Shown: positions 19,950 to 29,936 of the stretch, in pieces
Layout of the letters: each line of letters begins with the position of its first letter
Numbering within the stretch: the first letter of the stretch is position 1
From: Buchnera aphidicola (Aphis nasturtii)
GTDB lineage: Bacteria > Pseudomonadota > Gammaproteobacteria > Enterobacterales > Enterobacteriaceae
Length of the DNA: 64,000 bases
Direction of reading: 5' to 3'
NCBI RefSeq assembly: GCF_005083345.1
Contig: NZ_CP034888.1
Span: 335,448-399,447 of the forward strand
The notes under the pieces: model-generated
What the model saw: only the letters and a program-made list of their open reading frames with translations
Database searches by the model: none
What the model was told of the DNA's origin: nothing
Translations under genes and position numbers: made by a program

Positions 19950-21503
19950 ATGGATTTTTTTTTAGAACCGTCAACTTGGGCCGGCTTATTAACACTAGTA
20001 GTTTTAGAAGTAGTACTAGGAATTGATAATTTAATTTTTGTAGCAATTTTATCAGAAAAGTTACCTCCCAATCAAAGAGATAAAGCTCGATTAATTGGAT
20101 TGGGATTAGCACTAGTAATGAGATTGGGATTATTATCGTTAATATCTTGGGTAGTAACTTTAACTACTCCTATTATTAATAATAGATTTTTTTCTTTATC
20201 AGTTCGTGATTTAATTTTACTGATTGGTGGTTTATTTTTATTATCCAAAGCAACAATCGAACTACATGAGAGATTAGAAAATGAAGATCATGAAAATACA
20301 GAAAATAAAAATTATGCTAGTTTTTGGGCTGTAGTTATTCAAATTATTGTACTAGATGCAGTGTTTTCATTAGATGCTATCATTACAGCGGTTGGAATGG
20401 TTAATCAGCTATTCATTATGATGATTGCAGTTATATTAGCTACGACGCTTATGTTATTAGCTTCAAAAGCATTAACTAATTTTATTAATTTACACCAAAC
20501 GGTGGTAGTTTTATGTCTTAGTTTTTTATTAATGATTGGATTTAGTTTGGTTTCAGAAGCGTTAAAATTTTATATTCCAAAAGGATATTTATATACAGCT
20601 ATAGGATTTTCGATTTTAATTGAAATATTTAATCAAATCGCTCGACATAATTTCATGAAAAATCAATCTAGAAAACCTATGAGGCAAAGAGCTGCTGAAG
20701 CAATTTTACGATTAATGATAAGAGAAAAAAATAAAAACAAAAATATAAAACACAAACCATTTAACAAAAATGAAAAAATACCTATTATTCCTTCATCAGA
20801 AACAGAAACTTTTAAAGATGAAGAGAAGTACATGATTAATGGAGTTCTTACATTAGCAGGGCGATCGATTAAAAGCATTATGACACCAAGAAGTAATATA
20901 TCTTGGGTTAATACAGAAAATAATACTAATGAAATTCGATCTCAATTGCTAGATACACCGCATAGCTTATTTCCAGTTTGTAAGGGTGAATTAGATGAAA
21001 TTATCGGTATTGTACGTGCTAAAGAATTATTAGTAGCTATTGAAAAAAAAATTGATGTTTATAAATTTGCTTCCCAAATACCACCTATCATTATACCTGA
21101 TACTCTTGATCCTATAAATCTTTTAGGCGTTCTTCGTCGTGCTCAAGGAAGTTTTGTAATTGTGAGTAATGAATTTGGTGTAGTACAAGGTCTTATTACC
21201 CCACTAGATGTATTAGAAGCTATTGCTGGAGAATTCCCAGATGCTGACGAAACACCAGATATTATAAAAGAACAGAATAGCTGGTTAGTTAAAGGAGAGA
21301 CAGATTTACATTCGTTACAACAATTACTCAACACAAAAGAACTTATTAAAGAAGATGATTGTGCTTCTTTAGGTGGTTTACTAATAGCTCAAAATGGGCA
21401 ATTACCTATCCCAGGAGAAATAATTAATATTAATTCTTTTTCATTTCATATCGTTAAAGCAACAGAATATCGTATTGATTTAGTTCGTATTATTAAAAAC
21501 TAA
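19950..21503 (+). CDS. yoaE: TerC-family membrane protein with CBS and CorC domains (YoaE)
   Basis: An inner-membrane protein of the TerC family, precise role unknown. The 517 residues match E. coli YoaE (518). The N-terminal half has about seven membrane helices with [16 protein letters not shown] and [15 protein letters not shown], whose acidic residues may bind metal. Two CBS domains follow (about 290-420), then a C-terminal CorC/HlyC domain. The ATG at 19950 with ACGGAG nine bases upstream is chosen; an open frame extends back to 19917 without homology. Confidence 0.92.
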   Translation: MDFFLEPSTWAGLLTLVVLEVVLGIDNLIFVAILSEKLPPNQRDKARLIGLGLALVMRLGLLSLISWVVTLTTPIINNRFFSLSVRDLILLIGGLFLLSKATIELHERLENEDHENTENKNYASFWAVVIQIIVLDAVFSLDAIITAVGMVNQLFIMMIAVILATTLMLLASKALTNFINLHQTVVVLCLSFLLMIGFSLVSEALKFYIPKGYLYTAIGFSILIEIFNQIARHNFMKNQSRKPMRQRAAEAILRLMIREKNKNKNIKHKPFNKNEKIPIIPSSETETFKDEEKYMINGVLTLAGRSIKSIMTPRSNISWVNTENNTNEIRSQLLDTPHSLFPVCKGELDEIIGIVRAKELLVAIEKKIDVYKFASQIPPIIIPDTLDPINLLGVLRRAQGSFVIVSNEFGVVQGLITPLDVLEAIAGEFPDADETPDIIKEQNSWLVKGETDLHSLQQLLNTKELIKEDDCASLGGLLIAQNGQLPIPGEIININSFSFHIVKATEYRIDLVRIIKN

Positions 21504-21587
21504 AATATTTATGAAATTTAAAAATAGTTCTAATTTTACAAAAATTTCCAGTTATAAAACAAATAGATTTTTAATATTGAGAAAAGT

Positions 21588-22250
21588 ATGTCTAATACAA
21601 TTTTAGCAATTGATACTTCAATGAATTATTGCTCGGTAGCTATATATAGAAAAAAAATATATTCATTATCAGATCATTGTAATAAAGAACATACTATAAA
21701 AATATTACCAATGATTAAAAAAATACTATTACTTTCAAAAATAACGTTTAAAGATCTTAATTATATAACTTTTTCAAAAGGACCAGGTAATTTTACTGGT
21801 ATACGGATTGCTATAGGAATTGCTCAAAGTTTATCTTTAAGTTTAAATGTTCCTATTTTGGGAATTTCAACTTTAGCTATTATGGCTGAACAAGCATGGC
21901 GCAAGTATCATCAAAAAAAAATATTAGTTGCTGTTCGTGCTGGAGCTGAAAAAATATATTTTGCTCAATATATTAAAGATAAGAAATTATTATGGATTGG
22001 GGGAGAAACAGAATCTTTGATCAATTTTTATGAAATTGAAACAAAAATAAAGAATTTAAATAATGATTGGTTTTTCATCGGAAATGGACTTGAAAAATTT
22101 AATGATCAAAATTATTTGAACTTTAAAACAATAAAAATCATATCACCTCATGCACAAGATATAATCCCATTTTCTCTATTTAATATAAAAAACAAAAAAT
22201 TTTTATATACTACTGAAGTAGAGCTTAATTATTTAAATTGTATTTTTTAA
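21588..22250 (+). CDS. tsaB: tRNA threonylcarbamoyladenosine biosynthesis protein TsaB (YeaZ)
   Basis: TsaB partners TsaD in making t6A37 in ANN-decoding tRNAs. The 220 residues compare with 231 in E. coli. ILAIDTSMNYCSVAI at the start, GPGNFTGIRIAIGIAQSLS near residues 65-83 and the GISTLAIMAEQ segment are typical of the ASKHA-fold pseudo-protease. It ends in a hairpin shared with the convergent min operon. Confidence 0.95.
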   Translation: MSNTILAIDTSMNYCSVAIYRKKIYSLSDHCNKEHTIKILPMIKKILLLSKITFKDLNYITFSKGPGNFTGIRIAIGIAQSLSLSLNVPILGISTLAIMAEQAWRKYHQKKILVAVRAGAEKIYFAQYIKDKKLLWIGGETESLINFYEIETKIKNLNNDWFFIGNGLEKFNDQNYLNFKTIKIISPHAQDIIPFSLFNIKNKKFLYTTEVELNYLNCIF

Positions 22251-22256
22251 ATAATG

Positions 22257-22291
22257 TCAATACTGAAATACTAAAGATACTTCAGTATTGA
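22257..22291. terminator. Bidirectional hairpin between tsaB and minE
   Basis: TCAATACTGAA (22257-22267) pairs with TTCAGTATTGA (22281-22291), an 11-bp perfect stem with a 13-base loop, lying seven bases past the tsaB stop and between two convergent genes. Confidence 0.7.
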
Positions 22292-22366
22292 TCTCATCTA
22301 TTATTATCTATAATATCAATGAAATTTGATAAAACATTTTAATTTTTATATAATTATTTTCAGTTA

Positions 22367-22618
22367 TTAATCTGGCAAAACAACATTCAACTCTAATATC
22401 GAAATATCTTTATTTTTTTGTTCTAACTGTATTGTTACCATATTAGGATCTATGTTTACATATTTACAAATTACAGAAAGGATTTCACGTTTTAATTGTG
22501 GAAAATAATCTGGTTCATTTTGAAATTTTCTTCGTTCTGCAACAATAATTTGTAATCTTTCTTTAGCTACATGAGCAGTATTTCTGTTCCGGGATAAAAA
22601 AAAATCTAATAAAGCCAT
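22367..22618 (-). CDS. minE: Cell division topological specificity factor MinE
   Basis: It stimulates MinD ATPase and drives the pole-to-pole oscillation that keeps the Z ring central. The 83 residues (88 in E. coli) have the N-terminal membrane-targeting and anti-MinCD part ([30 protein letters not shown]) and the C-terminal dimer domain. It is the last gene of minC-minD-minE, two bases after minD. Confidence 0.97.
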   Translation of the reverse strand: MALLDFFLSRNRNTAHVAKERLQIIVAERRKFQNEPDYFPQLKREILSVICKYVNIDPNMVTIQLEQKNKDISILELNVVLPD

Positions 22619-22620
22619 AT

Positions 22621-23433
22621 CTATCTCCCGAATAAACGTCGTAAAAAACTTTTTTTTTCTTCTTCAATAAAACGAAATTTATGATTTTCACCTAACAATC
22701 GATTAACTGTATCAAAATAAGCACGTCCTGCATTTGAACTTTGATCTAAAATCACAGATTCTCCTTGATTTGATGCACGCAATACAGAAGTATCTTCAGG
22801 AATAACACCAATAATAGGTATACGAAGTATATCTAATACATCATTCATACTTAACATTTCACCATTTTTAACACGAGTCGGATTATAACGTGTTAATAAA
22901 AGATGCTCTTTAATAGGAGTTTTGTTCTGTTCAGATCTTTTTGATTTAGATGATATAATTCCTAATATTCGATCGGAATCTCGAACCGAAGAAACTTCTG
23001 GGTTTGTAGTAATAATAGCTTCATCTGCAAAATATAATGATAAAATTGCTCCTTTTTCAATTCCAGCAGGTGAATCACAAATAATAAAATCGAAATCCAT
23101 TTTAATTAGCTCATTTAAAACTTTTTCGACTCCTAAATATGTCAGAGCTTCTTTATCTCTAGTTTGAGATGCTGGTAAAATAAATAAATTTTTTGTTTTT
23201 TTGTCTTTAATTAAAGCTTGATTAATTTTCGCTTCACCTTGAATAACATTCACAAAATCATATACTACTCTACGTTCACATCCCATAATTAAATCTAAAT
23301 TTCTTAAACCTATATCAAAATCTATAACAACAGTTTTTTTCCCTTTTTTTGCAAAACCAGTTGCAATAGCAGCACTTGAAGTAGTTTTACCTACACCTCC
23401 TTTCCCTGAAGTAACTACAATAATCCGTGTCAT
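22621..23433 (-). CDS. minD: Septum site-determining ATPase MinD
   Basis: A membrane-cycling ATPase of the ParA/MinD family. The 270 residues equal E. coli. The deviant Walker [10 protein letters not shown] is at residues 10-18, and [16 protein letters not shown] and [12 protein letters not shown] follow. The C-terminal amphipathic membrane-targeting helix [11 protein letters not shown] is intact. It is the middle gene of the min operon. Confidence 0.98.
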   Translation of the reverse strand: MTRIIVVTSGKGGVGKTTSSAAIATGFAKKGKKTVVIDFDIGLRNLDLIMGCERRVVYDFVNVIQGEAKINQALIKDKKTKNLFILPASQTRDKEALTYLGVEKVLNELIKMDFDFIICDSPAGIEKGAILSLYFADEAIITTNPEVSSVRDSDRILGIISSKSKRSEQNKTPIKEHLLLTRYNPTRVKNGEMLSMNDVLDILRIPIIGVIPEDTSVLRASNQGESVILDQSSNAGRAYFDTVNRLLGENHKFRFIEEEKKSFLRRLFGR

Positions 23434-23458
23434 ATAAAAAGTTCCTAAAAATACACTT

Positions 23459-24199
23459 TTAACTAAGAGAATTTATAGTTAAAATTTTATTACGTAAATA
23501 AATTTGAGCTGATTTTCCAACAAATTTTGTTGGTATTTGATCTGATAACCAATATTCACCGGATATTGATAATAATTCGGCAAATAATGCTGTACAAAAT
23601 ATATTACTTGTAATATCTCCGTTAGCACCTGCAAGTACTCTGCCTCGAACTGATCCGTAAACATGAATATTACCATCCGCAACTAATTCAGCTCCTGCGC
23701 TGACATTATTTGTGACGATCAAATCAGAATATTTAGCATATATTTTCTGTCCTGAACGTACAGGGGTGTTAATAATATGTGTTTTTTCTTTTTTTTTCTT
23801 TATTTTTTTATTAATTGTGTTTGTAAAATTATGAGTTTTATAAAAAAAACTAATATTTTTATTAATATGATTTTCTGTATTTTCTATTTTTTTTCCTTCT
23901 AATAATACAGGCAAACCTGAATCAACAATAATTTTTTTAAGATAGTTATCTTTACAACCGGTTACACCTACAATAAAAAAACTATGCGAAATAATAACTT
24001 CTTGTATTTTTATCCAATTTGTTTGATTTAATGATAAATCTGATATATTAAGAATAATAGGCGCATTTTTAAAAAATTGAGGATATTCTTGAATTTTTTT
24101 ATATAACGACTTATCAATTAAGTCTATATTATTACTTTTTAGATATAATACTAATAATGTAAAATTACTACCTTTTATTTCAATGGACGTTTTTTGCAT
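23459..24199 (-). CDS. minC: Septum formation inhibitor MinC
   Basis: It blocks FtsZ polymerisation away from midcell. The 246 residues (231 in E. coli) consist of the N-terminal FtsZ-inhibiting domain, a Lys/Asn-rich linker (about 120-140), and the C-terminal beta-helix domain with TPVRSGQKIYA, AELVADGNIHVYGSVRGRVLAG and the MinD-binding surface. It is the first gene of the operon, with minD 25 bases on. Confidence 0.95.
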   Translation of the reverse strand: MQKTSIEIKGSNFTLLVLYLKSNNIDLIDKSLYKKIQEYPQFFKNAPIILNISDLSLNQTNWIKIQEVIISHSFFIVGVTGCKDNYLKKIIVDSGLPVLLEGKKIENTENHINKNISFFYKTHNFTNTINKKIKKKKEKTHIINTPVRSGQKIYAKYSDLIVTNNVSAGAELVADGNIHVYGSVRGRVLAGANGDITSNIFCTALFAELLSISGEYWLSDQIPTKFVGKSAQIYLRNKILTINSLS

Positions 24200-24433
24200 A
24201 TATATTGCTCAAGTAATTTATATTTATATGCATATTAAATGTACATGTATTATCTTTTAAAAACTAAAAAAATGAATTTAATTAAATTATAGTATAAATA
24301 TCATTTGATAACAATTTCTATTTTTTAGAGTTTTTAGATAATTGAAAATATTTCAATACAACTAATATAAAATTTTTAATTAATAAAAAATATTAAATAT
24401 TTCAATATAAAATTTACAAGGAAAATTAAAATT

Positions 24434-25447
24434 TTGCTTTTTTCTCAAAATAGCCAACTTATATTACGTTATCAAAATATTTTTAAAAATAAAAAAATTT
24501 TTTTTTCAGGAAATATACAAGATGAATTACCAAGATATTTATCTAGTATAGAAACAAGCGTGCATGTTAGTGTAAAAAATGATTTCTATACGAATAAAAA
24601 AGATAAGATGAACAACATTCATATATATTATGATTTACTTATCTCAAAAAAAGCTGTAGAAAATTATAATACACTTATTTACTATTGGCCTAAAAACAAA
24701 TCAGAAGCAAGGTTTCAATTATGTAATCTATTATCTTGTTTTGATATCGGGACTGAAATTTTTATTGTAGGAAAAAATTCAAGTGGTGTAAAAAGCGCAA
24801 TCAAAATACTAAAAAAATGGACCAAACTAAACAAATTAGAAAGTGCAAAACATTCTATTTTATTTACAGGTACTCTCAAATACAACACGAAATTTATATT
24901 ACAAGATTTTTTTAAAACACATATTTGGAAAGGTTTGTACATCAAATGTTTACCAGGAGTTTTTGGTTATAAAAAAATAGATTTAGGTAGCCAACTACTT
25001 GCTTGTACTTTTTCCAAAAAGATGTATGGTGAAATATTAGATGTTGGATGTGGTTCGGGGTTTTTATCAGTATCTCTACTTAGCCAGTCACCAAATTCTT
25101 TTGTTACTATGGTAGACAATAAAGAATCTGCGATAATATCTAGCCGAGAAACACTTTTTTCTAATCAACTAACAGCAAAAATTTTGTCTAGTAATCTTTA
25201 CTCAAGTATATCTAATAAATTTGATTTAATTATATCGAATCCATCATTTCATAATGATTTAGAAGTAGATTTTAATACAATTACAAAGATTATACTTGGT
25301 GCTTCAAAACACTTAAAAAAAAGAGGTGAACTAAGATTTGTTGTTAATAGCTGTTTTAATTATGATATTCTTTTAAAGAAAAATTTTAAAAAATTTAATA
25401 CTATTAAAAAAACAAATTTATATAAAGTATATCAAGCTTTTTGTTAA
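24434..25447 (+). CDS. rsmC: 16S rRNA (guanine(1207)-N2)-methyltransferase RsmC
   Basis: It methylates G1207 of 16S rRNA in the 30S subunit. The 337 residues (343 in E. coli) have two tandem methyltransferase-like domains; the C-terminal one carries the SAM motif LDVGCGSGFLSV and the N2-G motif ISNPSFH (usually NPPF). Homology runs from the very first residues, so the start is TTG at 24434 (or the ATT before it), with AAGGA 11 bases upstream. No ATG is available. Confidence 0.93.
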   Translation: MLFSQNSQLILRYQNIFKNKKIFFSGNIQDELPRYLSSIETSVHVSVKNDFYTNKKDKMNNIHIYYDLLISKKAVENYNTLIYYWPKNKSEARFQLCNLLSCFDIGTEIFIVGKNSSGVKSAIKILKKWTKLNKLESAKHSILFTGTLKYNTKFILQDFFKTHIWKGLYIKCLPGVFGYKKIDLGSQLLACTFSKKMYGEILDVGCGSGFLSVSLLSQSPNSFVTMVDNKESAIISSRETLFSNQLTAKILSSNLYSSISNKFDLIISNPSFHNDLEVDFNTITKIILGASKHLKKRGELRFVVNSCFNYDILLKKNFKKFNTIKKTNLYKVYQAFC

Positions 25448-25452
25448 ATTTA

Positions 25453-25540
25453 TGGTACCCGGAGCGGGACTTGAACCCGCAAAGCTTTTAAAGCCGAGGG
25501 ATTTTAAGTCCCTTGTGTCTACCGATTTCACCATCCGGGC
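25453..25540 (-). tRNA. leuZ: tRNA-Leu(UAA)
   Basis: The minus strand folds into a class II tRNA with acceptor GCCCGGA/TCCGGGT, anticodon loop CTTAAAA (anticodon UAA), a long variable arm and GGTTCAAGTC in the T loop. CCA is encoded. It closely matches E. coli leuZ and follows tRNA-Cys by four bases, preserving the order of the E. coli glyW-cysT-leuZ operon without glyW. Confidence 0.97.
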
Positions 25541-25544
25541 GTTT

Positions 25545-25615
25545 AGGCGTATCCCGGAATCGAACCGGGTTATACGGATTTGCAATCCGCTACATAGCCA
25601 ATCTGTCAACACGCC
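25545..25615 (-). tRNA. cysT: tRNA-Cys(GCA)
   Basis: The minus strand has acceptor GGCGTGT/ATACGCC with discriminator U, anticodon stem-loop GCGGATTGCAAATCCGT (anticodon GCA) and T loop GGTTCGATTCC. CCA is not encoded, so it must be added by the CCA-adding enzyme. It is the first gene of a two-tRNA transcript. Confidence 0.96.
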
Positions 25616-25628
25616 TTTTATGTTTTTT

Positions 25629-25657
25629 ATTATAGAAAAAAAAAAATAAAATTACAA
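25629..25657 (-). promoter_or_regulatory. Candidate promoter of the tRNA-Cys/tRNA-Leu unit
   Basis: On the minus strand TTGTAA (25657-25652) and TATAAT (25634-25629) are 17 bases apart, 13 bases upstream of tRNA-Cys. Eleven of the 17 spacer bases are a single T run. Confidence 0.55.
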
Positions 25658-25779
25658 ATAAAATTTGATGAATATAAAAATATTTATATAAAAGTTTTAA
25701 TAAAATAAAAAATTATCTTTACATTCATCAACAGAATGTTTTAACATTGCAATGTTTCATAATTAAAATATATATTTTA

Positions 25780-25844
25780 GAAGGCAGCGGTCTTGAAAAC
25801 CGCCGATGAGAAATCATCCGAGAGTTCGAATCTCTCTCTCTCCG
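25780..25844 (+). pseudogene. serT: 5'-truncated tRNA-Ser(UGA)
   Basis: From GAAGGC onward the sequence is a normal class II tRNA-Ser: D-stem 3' strand, anticodon stem-loop GCGGT-CTTGAAA-ACCGC (anticodon UGA), variable arm GATGA-GAAA-TCATC, T arm GAGAG-TTCGAAT-CTCTC, and acceptor 3' strand TCTCTCC with discriminator G. CCA is not encoded. The 20 bases expected upstream, starting with a GGAGAGA acceptor strand and the D-arm 5' strand, are absent. They are replaced by AT-rich sequence ending in the 16-base palindrome TAAAATATATATTTTA (25764-25779). No matching 5' half is visible nearby. Annotation programs may still call it a tRNA, but as written it cannot fold. Confidence 0.75.
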
Positions 25845-25882
25845 AAAAATCAAACAACTAAAAATTTATACCTCAAAAAAAA

Positions 25883-26908
25883 TTATTGATCAGCAGAAAC
25901 TTCAATTTCTACACGACGATCGGGTGCTAAACAACTAATTAATAAAGGCCTACTCTCTATATCTTTACATATTTGATCAGTTAAAGGATATTGATTACCC
26001 ATTCCTTGGATATTTATTGTATTTTCAGGCACTCCATGAGAAGTAAAATAATTTTTAATACTATATGCACGATCTTCAGATAACTTTTGGTTATATTCTT
26101 TATTACCTATTCTATCTGTATGCCCTGAAAGTGTAATATAAACTTTTTTCGATTTAATATTATTTATTTCATCATTAATTTTTTTTAACTTGTCATAAGA
26201 TATAGGTCGTAATTCGGTACTGTTGAAAGGAAAATTAATATTTTCATTAAGTGCAATATATTGTTGATTCGATGTTTCTGGTGAATATGATGTAAACATA
26301 TCATTAATTTTAGACTTTCCAAATTTCCATGCAAAAGAAATCACTGCATCTCCTAAGGTAGGTTTTGATAAGTTCATTATTTTTTCAACACTACTTTTCC
26401 ATGTGTAATCAAATCTCGTAATAAATTCATCATTAAAAATATATTCGGCACCTAAAGATAAACTAGGGAATACACAACTATGCTTGGTAAAAGTCTTTTT
26501 TAAATCTTCTTTAGAAGCTAGATTTTCCCAAAACATCATTCCTCCTAATCGTGTATATAGTCGGAAATCATCTGTAATAGGATAAGATAATTTTGTTGAA
26601 ATTTGAACATTATTTGCTTGCATATTTTCTTTGGATTTTTGAAACATTAGATGCGGAGAAAATCCAGTTGTGTCATTTTCTATTTCCAAACCAAAATATG
26701 GATTAAATTCATATCCTAAAAATAATCCAAACATAGGAGCATTAGTGCTTTGCTCATTTTTTAAACCTTGAATTTCTTTATAGTGTAGAAGATTGAAATT
26801 CGACCATCCAACTTTAGCACCTAAGTACCATCCATCATTACTTTTTGATTGAACGCTACTGACTAAACTTACTAATAAAATTAGAATAGTAAGAGCTTTT
26901 TTTTTCAT
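25883..26908 (-). CDS. ompA: Outer membrane protein A
   Basis: An outer-membrane beta-barrel protein with a peptidoglycan-binding tail. The 341 residues begin with a signal peptide (about 1-21, ending VQS), then an eight-strand barrel beginning [13 protein letters not shown] and containing [11 protein letters not shown]-terminal OmpA/MotB domain (about 210-341) has the conserved [22 protein letters not shown] cysteine pair (near [20 protein letters not shown]) matches the E. coli disulfide region. It stands alone between tRNA-Ser and murJ. Confidence 0.96.
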   Translation of the reverse strand: MKKKALTILILLVSLVSSVQSKSNDGWYLGAKVGWSNFNLLHYKEIQGLKNEQSTNAPMFGLFLGYEFNPYFGLEIENDTTGFSPHLMFQKSKENMQANNVQISTKLSYPITDDFRLYTRLGGMMFWENLASKEDLKKTFTKHSCVFPSLSLGAEYIFNDEFITRFDYTWKSSVEKIMNLSKPTLGDAVISFAWKFGKSKINDMFTSYSPETSNQQYIALNENINFPFNSTELRPISYDKLKKINDEINNIKSKKVYITLSGHTDRIGNKEYNQKLSEDRAYSIKNYFTSHGVPENTINIQGMGNQYPLTDQICKDIESRPLLISCLAPDRRVEIEVSADQ

Positions 26909-27144
26909 TTGAAAACTCCGTTTTGAGATAAATTACTAATAATAAAAACAATTTAAAAGTCTAAAAAACTTAAAACAATCATGATAAATCAAATTATAAT
27001 ATAATCTATTATATAATAAATATTATATTAATAATATAAATCTATATATTTATATTATTTATATAACATTTATAATTTATATATATCTTAAATTATTTAT
27101 ATATATTTTAAATTAGTAAATTTATACATACTTGATTAATAATT

Positions 27145-28686
27145 TTATTTATTGTTAATAATATTACAATTATTTAAAAAAGATATACCTAAAAAATGTA
27201 GACTAATTAAATAAATTATTCCAGTAAAAAATAAGATTGTAAATAAACATATTATTTTAATAAAAAAAGAACTTATATCATACAGAGGTATAAAATATAA
27301 CATAAAAATTAAAAAAAATGTCATAGAAAATGTTGCAGTTAATAAACGAAAAATAAAAATTAATTGATTAAAATTAAAAGAAATTAACTTTTTTTGATAT
27401 AATTTCCAATATAATAAAAAAAAGTTGATCCATCCAGCTATGCTAAAAGATAAAGCTAAACCTGCATGTTGTAAATAATAAATTAGAAATGGATTTAAAA
27501 TTTGTGTTACAGATAAAGTAAAAAGTGCAATGCGTGTTGGGATCTTTATTTCTTGAGATGCATAAAAAGCTGAAGATAAAATTTTAACTAAAATAAATGC
27601 AATTAAACCAATAGAATATAATTCTAAGGCTTTTTGTGTCATTAAAACATCAAAATCTGTAAATTTTCCATGTTGGAATAGTATAATAACTAAAGGTTTA
27701 GCAAGAATAAATAATATGATAGAAGTAGGTAAAGATAAAATCAAAGCTATTCGACCCCCCCAATGGAGTAATTTTTTATATTCTTTAAATCTGTTTTTTG
27801 AATAACTTTTTGACAGAGATGTGAATAAAATTGTACTTAAAGAAACACCTAATACACCTATGGGAAATTCAATTAATCTATCAGCATAATACATCCAAGA
27901 TATCGAACCTGAATTTAACAATGAATTAAAAATAGCATTAAAAATCAAAGAAATTTGATTTGCAAAAGCTCCAATCAAAGATGGTCCTATTTTTTTTACA
28001 ACTTTTAAAAGACCAGCATTTTTAAAATTAAATTTTGGAATTATTAGCATTTTTATTTTCAACAAATATGGAAACTGATATATTAATTGGATAACTCCAC
28101 CTACGATAACAGACCATGCTAATATTAAAATTGGAGGATTAAAGAAATTATTAAAAAAAATAGAAAAAATAATCATAGTAATATTTAAAATACTTGGTGA
28201 CATCGCAGGAATAGAAAAATAATTCCAACTATTTAAAATAGTAGAATATAACGAAGATAGAGAAATTAATAAAACATAGGGGAACATAATTTCCAATAAA
28301 GTAAAAGATACTTGAAATTTGTGAAATGAATGAGTAAAACCTGGCGCACTGAATTCAATTAAATAATTAGAAAATATTATCCCTAATATTATTATAATAG
28401 ATAAAACTAAAATAATTAAACCTAACAAAGATGCGATAAAATCTTTTGTATGATTTATTTTTTCATTTGATTTATAATATATTAAAATAGGAATAAAAGA
28501 TTGTGAAAAAGCACCTTCAAAAAATAAGCGACGTAATAAATTTGGAATTTTAAAAGCTAAAAAAAAAGCATCAGTATAAATAGAAACGCCAAAAATATGA
28601 GCGATTACAAGATCTCTAAAAAAACCTAATATACGTGAAATTAATGTCATAAAACTAAGAGAAAATAAAGATTTTAAAATATTCAT
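27145..28686 (-). CDS. murJ: Lipid II flippase MurJ (MviN)
   Basis: It flips lipid II across the inner membrane for peptidoglycan synthesis. The 513 residues (511 in E. coli) are almost entirely membrane helices, about 14 by eye. SLSFMTLISRILGFFRDLVIAHIFG and FFLAFKIPNLLRRLFFEGAFSQSFIP are the MOP-superfamily signature with the essential arginines. It is divergent from pyrC. Confidence 0.97.
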   Translation of the reverse strand: MNILKSLFSLSFMTLISRILGFFRDLVIAHIFGVSIYTDAFFLAFKIPNLLRRLFFEGAFSQSFIPILIYYKSNEKINHTKDFIASLLGLIILVLSIIIILGIIFSNYLIEFSAPGFTHSFHKFQVSFTLLEIMFPYVLLISLSSLYSTILNSWNYFSIPAMSPSILNITMIIFSIFFNNFFNPPILILAWSVIVGGVIQLIYQFPYLLKIKMLIIPKFNFKNAGLLKVVKKIGPSLIGAFANQISLIFNAIFNSLLNSGSISWMYYADRLIEFPIGVLGVSLSTILFTSLSKSYSKNRFKEYKKLLHWGGRIALILSLPTSIILFILAKPLVIILFQHGKFTDFDVLMTQKALELYSIGLIAFILVKILSSAFYASQEIKIPTRIALFTLSVTQILNPFLIYYLQHAGLALSFSIAGWINFFLLYWKLYQKKLISFNFNQLIFIFRLLTATFSMTFFLIFMLYFIPLYDISSFFIKIICLFTILFFTGIIYLISLHFLGISFLNNCNIINNK

Positions 28687-28837
28687 ATTAAACTAAAACC
28701 TAAACAAATTAAAACACTATAATTTAGAAGATATTTTATTTAAATACAAAAAAATTTTCTTACTTATAAAATATTTACATACTATAAAAGCAAATGACTC
28801 TTAAACACATTTACTACATTTAAATTAAATTTGAAAA

Positions 28838-29881
28838 ATGTCTTGTTTAAAAAAAATAAAAATAATCAAACCTGATGATTGGCATGTTCATCTCAGAGAT
28901 GAGAAAATTTTAAAAAAAATTCTAAGATACACTGAAATGTTTTATCAACGTGCAATAATCATGCCTAATCTTAATCAACCGATTATAGATTATAAGAAAG
29001 CTATTTTCTATAAACATAGAATTATAAATGCGACTCAGTTAAATACTAAATTTGAACCATTAATGATTTGTTATTTAACCAAAGAAACATGTTTAAAAGA
29101 ACTACAATATGGTTTTTTACGAAATATATTTATAGGAGCAAAATTATATCCTAATCAATCCACAACAAACTCAAACACAGGTATAAGTAAAATCAGTGAA
29201 ATTTTTCACGTATTAGAATTGATGCAAAAAATGAAAATGCCATTATTAATACATGGTGAAGAAAGCAATATTAATATTGATATTTATGATAGAGAAGCTA
29301 AATTTATTGAAACAACGATGATCCCATTACGTAAAACATTTCCAGAATTAAAAATCATATTAGAACATATTACTACTAAAGAAGCTGTTGATTATATCGA
29401 AGAAAATAATTCATCATATTTAGCAGGAACTATCACACCACATCATTTAATGTTAAATCGAAATAATATGTTTATTAACGGAATTCAACCTAATCTATAT
29501 TGTTTACCTATTTTAAAAAGAAAAGTACATCAAAATGCTTTAAGAAAAGCTATATCTAATGGAAGCACAAGATTTTTTTTAGGCAGCGATAGTGCTCCAC
29601 ATCTTTATAAGCATAAAATTAATATATTTGGATGCGCAGGAATATTTAATGCTCCATCATCTTTGTTATGCTACATCACTGTTTTTGAAGAAATGAAAGC
29701 ATTAAAACATTTTGAATCTTTTTGTTCAAAAAATGGACCAAATTTCTATAATTTACCAATAAACCAAAAAACTATCACATTAATAAAAAAACCTTATAAA
29801 ATTTTAAAAAAAATCAGTATTGGGAAAGATTTTATCATGCCTTTTTTATCTGGAGAAACCTTGGAATGGTCTATTTTATAA
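28838..29881 (+). CDS. pyrC: Dihydroorotase
   Basis: It closes carbamoyl aspartate to dihydroorotate in pyrimidine synthesis. The 347 residues equal the E. coli type II enzyme. The zinc-binding HVH is in PDDWHVHLRD, the carboxylated lysine in GAKLYPNQSTTNS, further ligands in LIHGE and LEHITT, and the catalytic Asp in LGSDSAPH. It complements pyrD at 55.4 kb. Confidence 0.97.
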   Translation: MSCLKKIKIIKPDDWHVHLRDEKILKKILRYTEMFYQRAIIMPNLNQPIIDYKKAIFYKHRIINATQLNTKFEPLMICYLTKETCLKELQYGFLRNIFIGAKLYPNQSTTNSNTGISKISEIFHVLELMQKMKMPLLIHGEESNINIDIYDREAKFIETTMIPLRKTFPELKIILEHITTKEAVDYIEENNSSYLAGTITPHHLMLNRNNMFINGIQPNLYCLPILKRKVHQNALRKAISNGSTRFFLGSDSAPHLYKHKINIFGCAGIFNAPSSLLCYITVFEEMKALKHFESFCSKNGPNFYNLPINQKTITLIKKPYKILKKISIGKDFIMPFLSGETLEWSIL

Positions 29882-29936
29882 ATATTAATTCTTAAAATAT
29901 TACTCATACAATGTTTCAGACTTAATGACATTAATT

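Noticed and set aside
25452..25649. Open frames on both strands across 25418-25649
   Set aside because: They run through two tRNA genes that fold perfectly; the protein readings are accidental.
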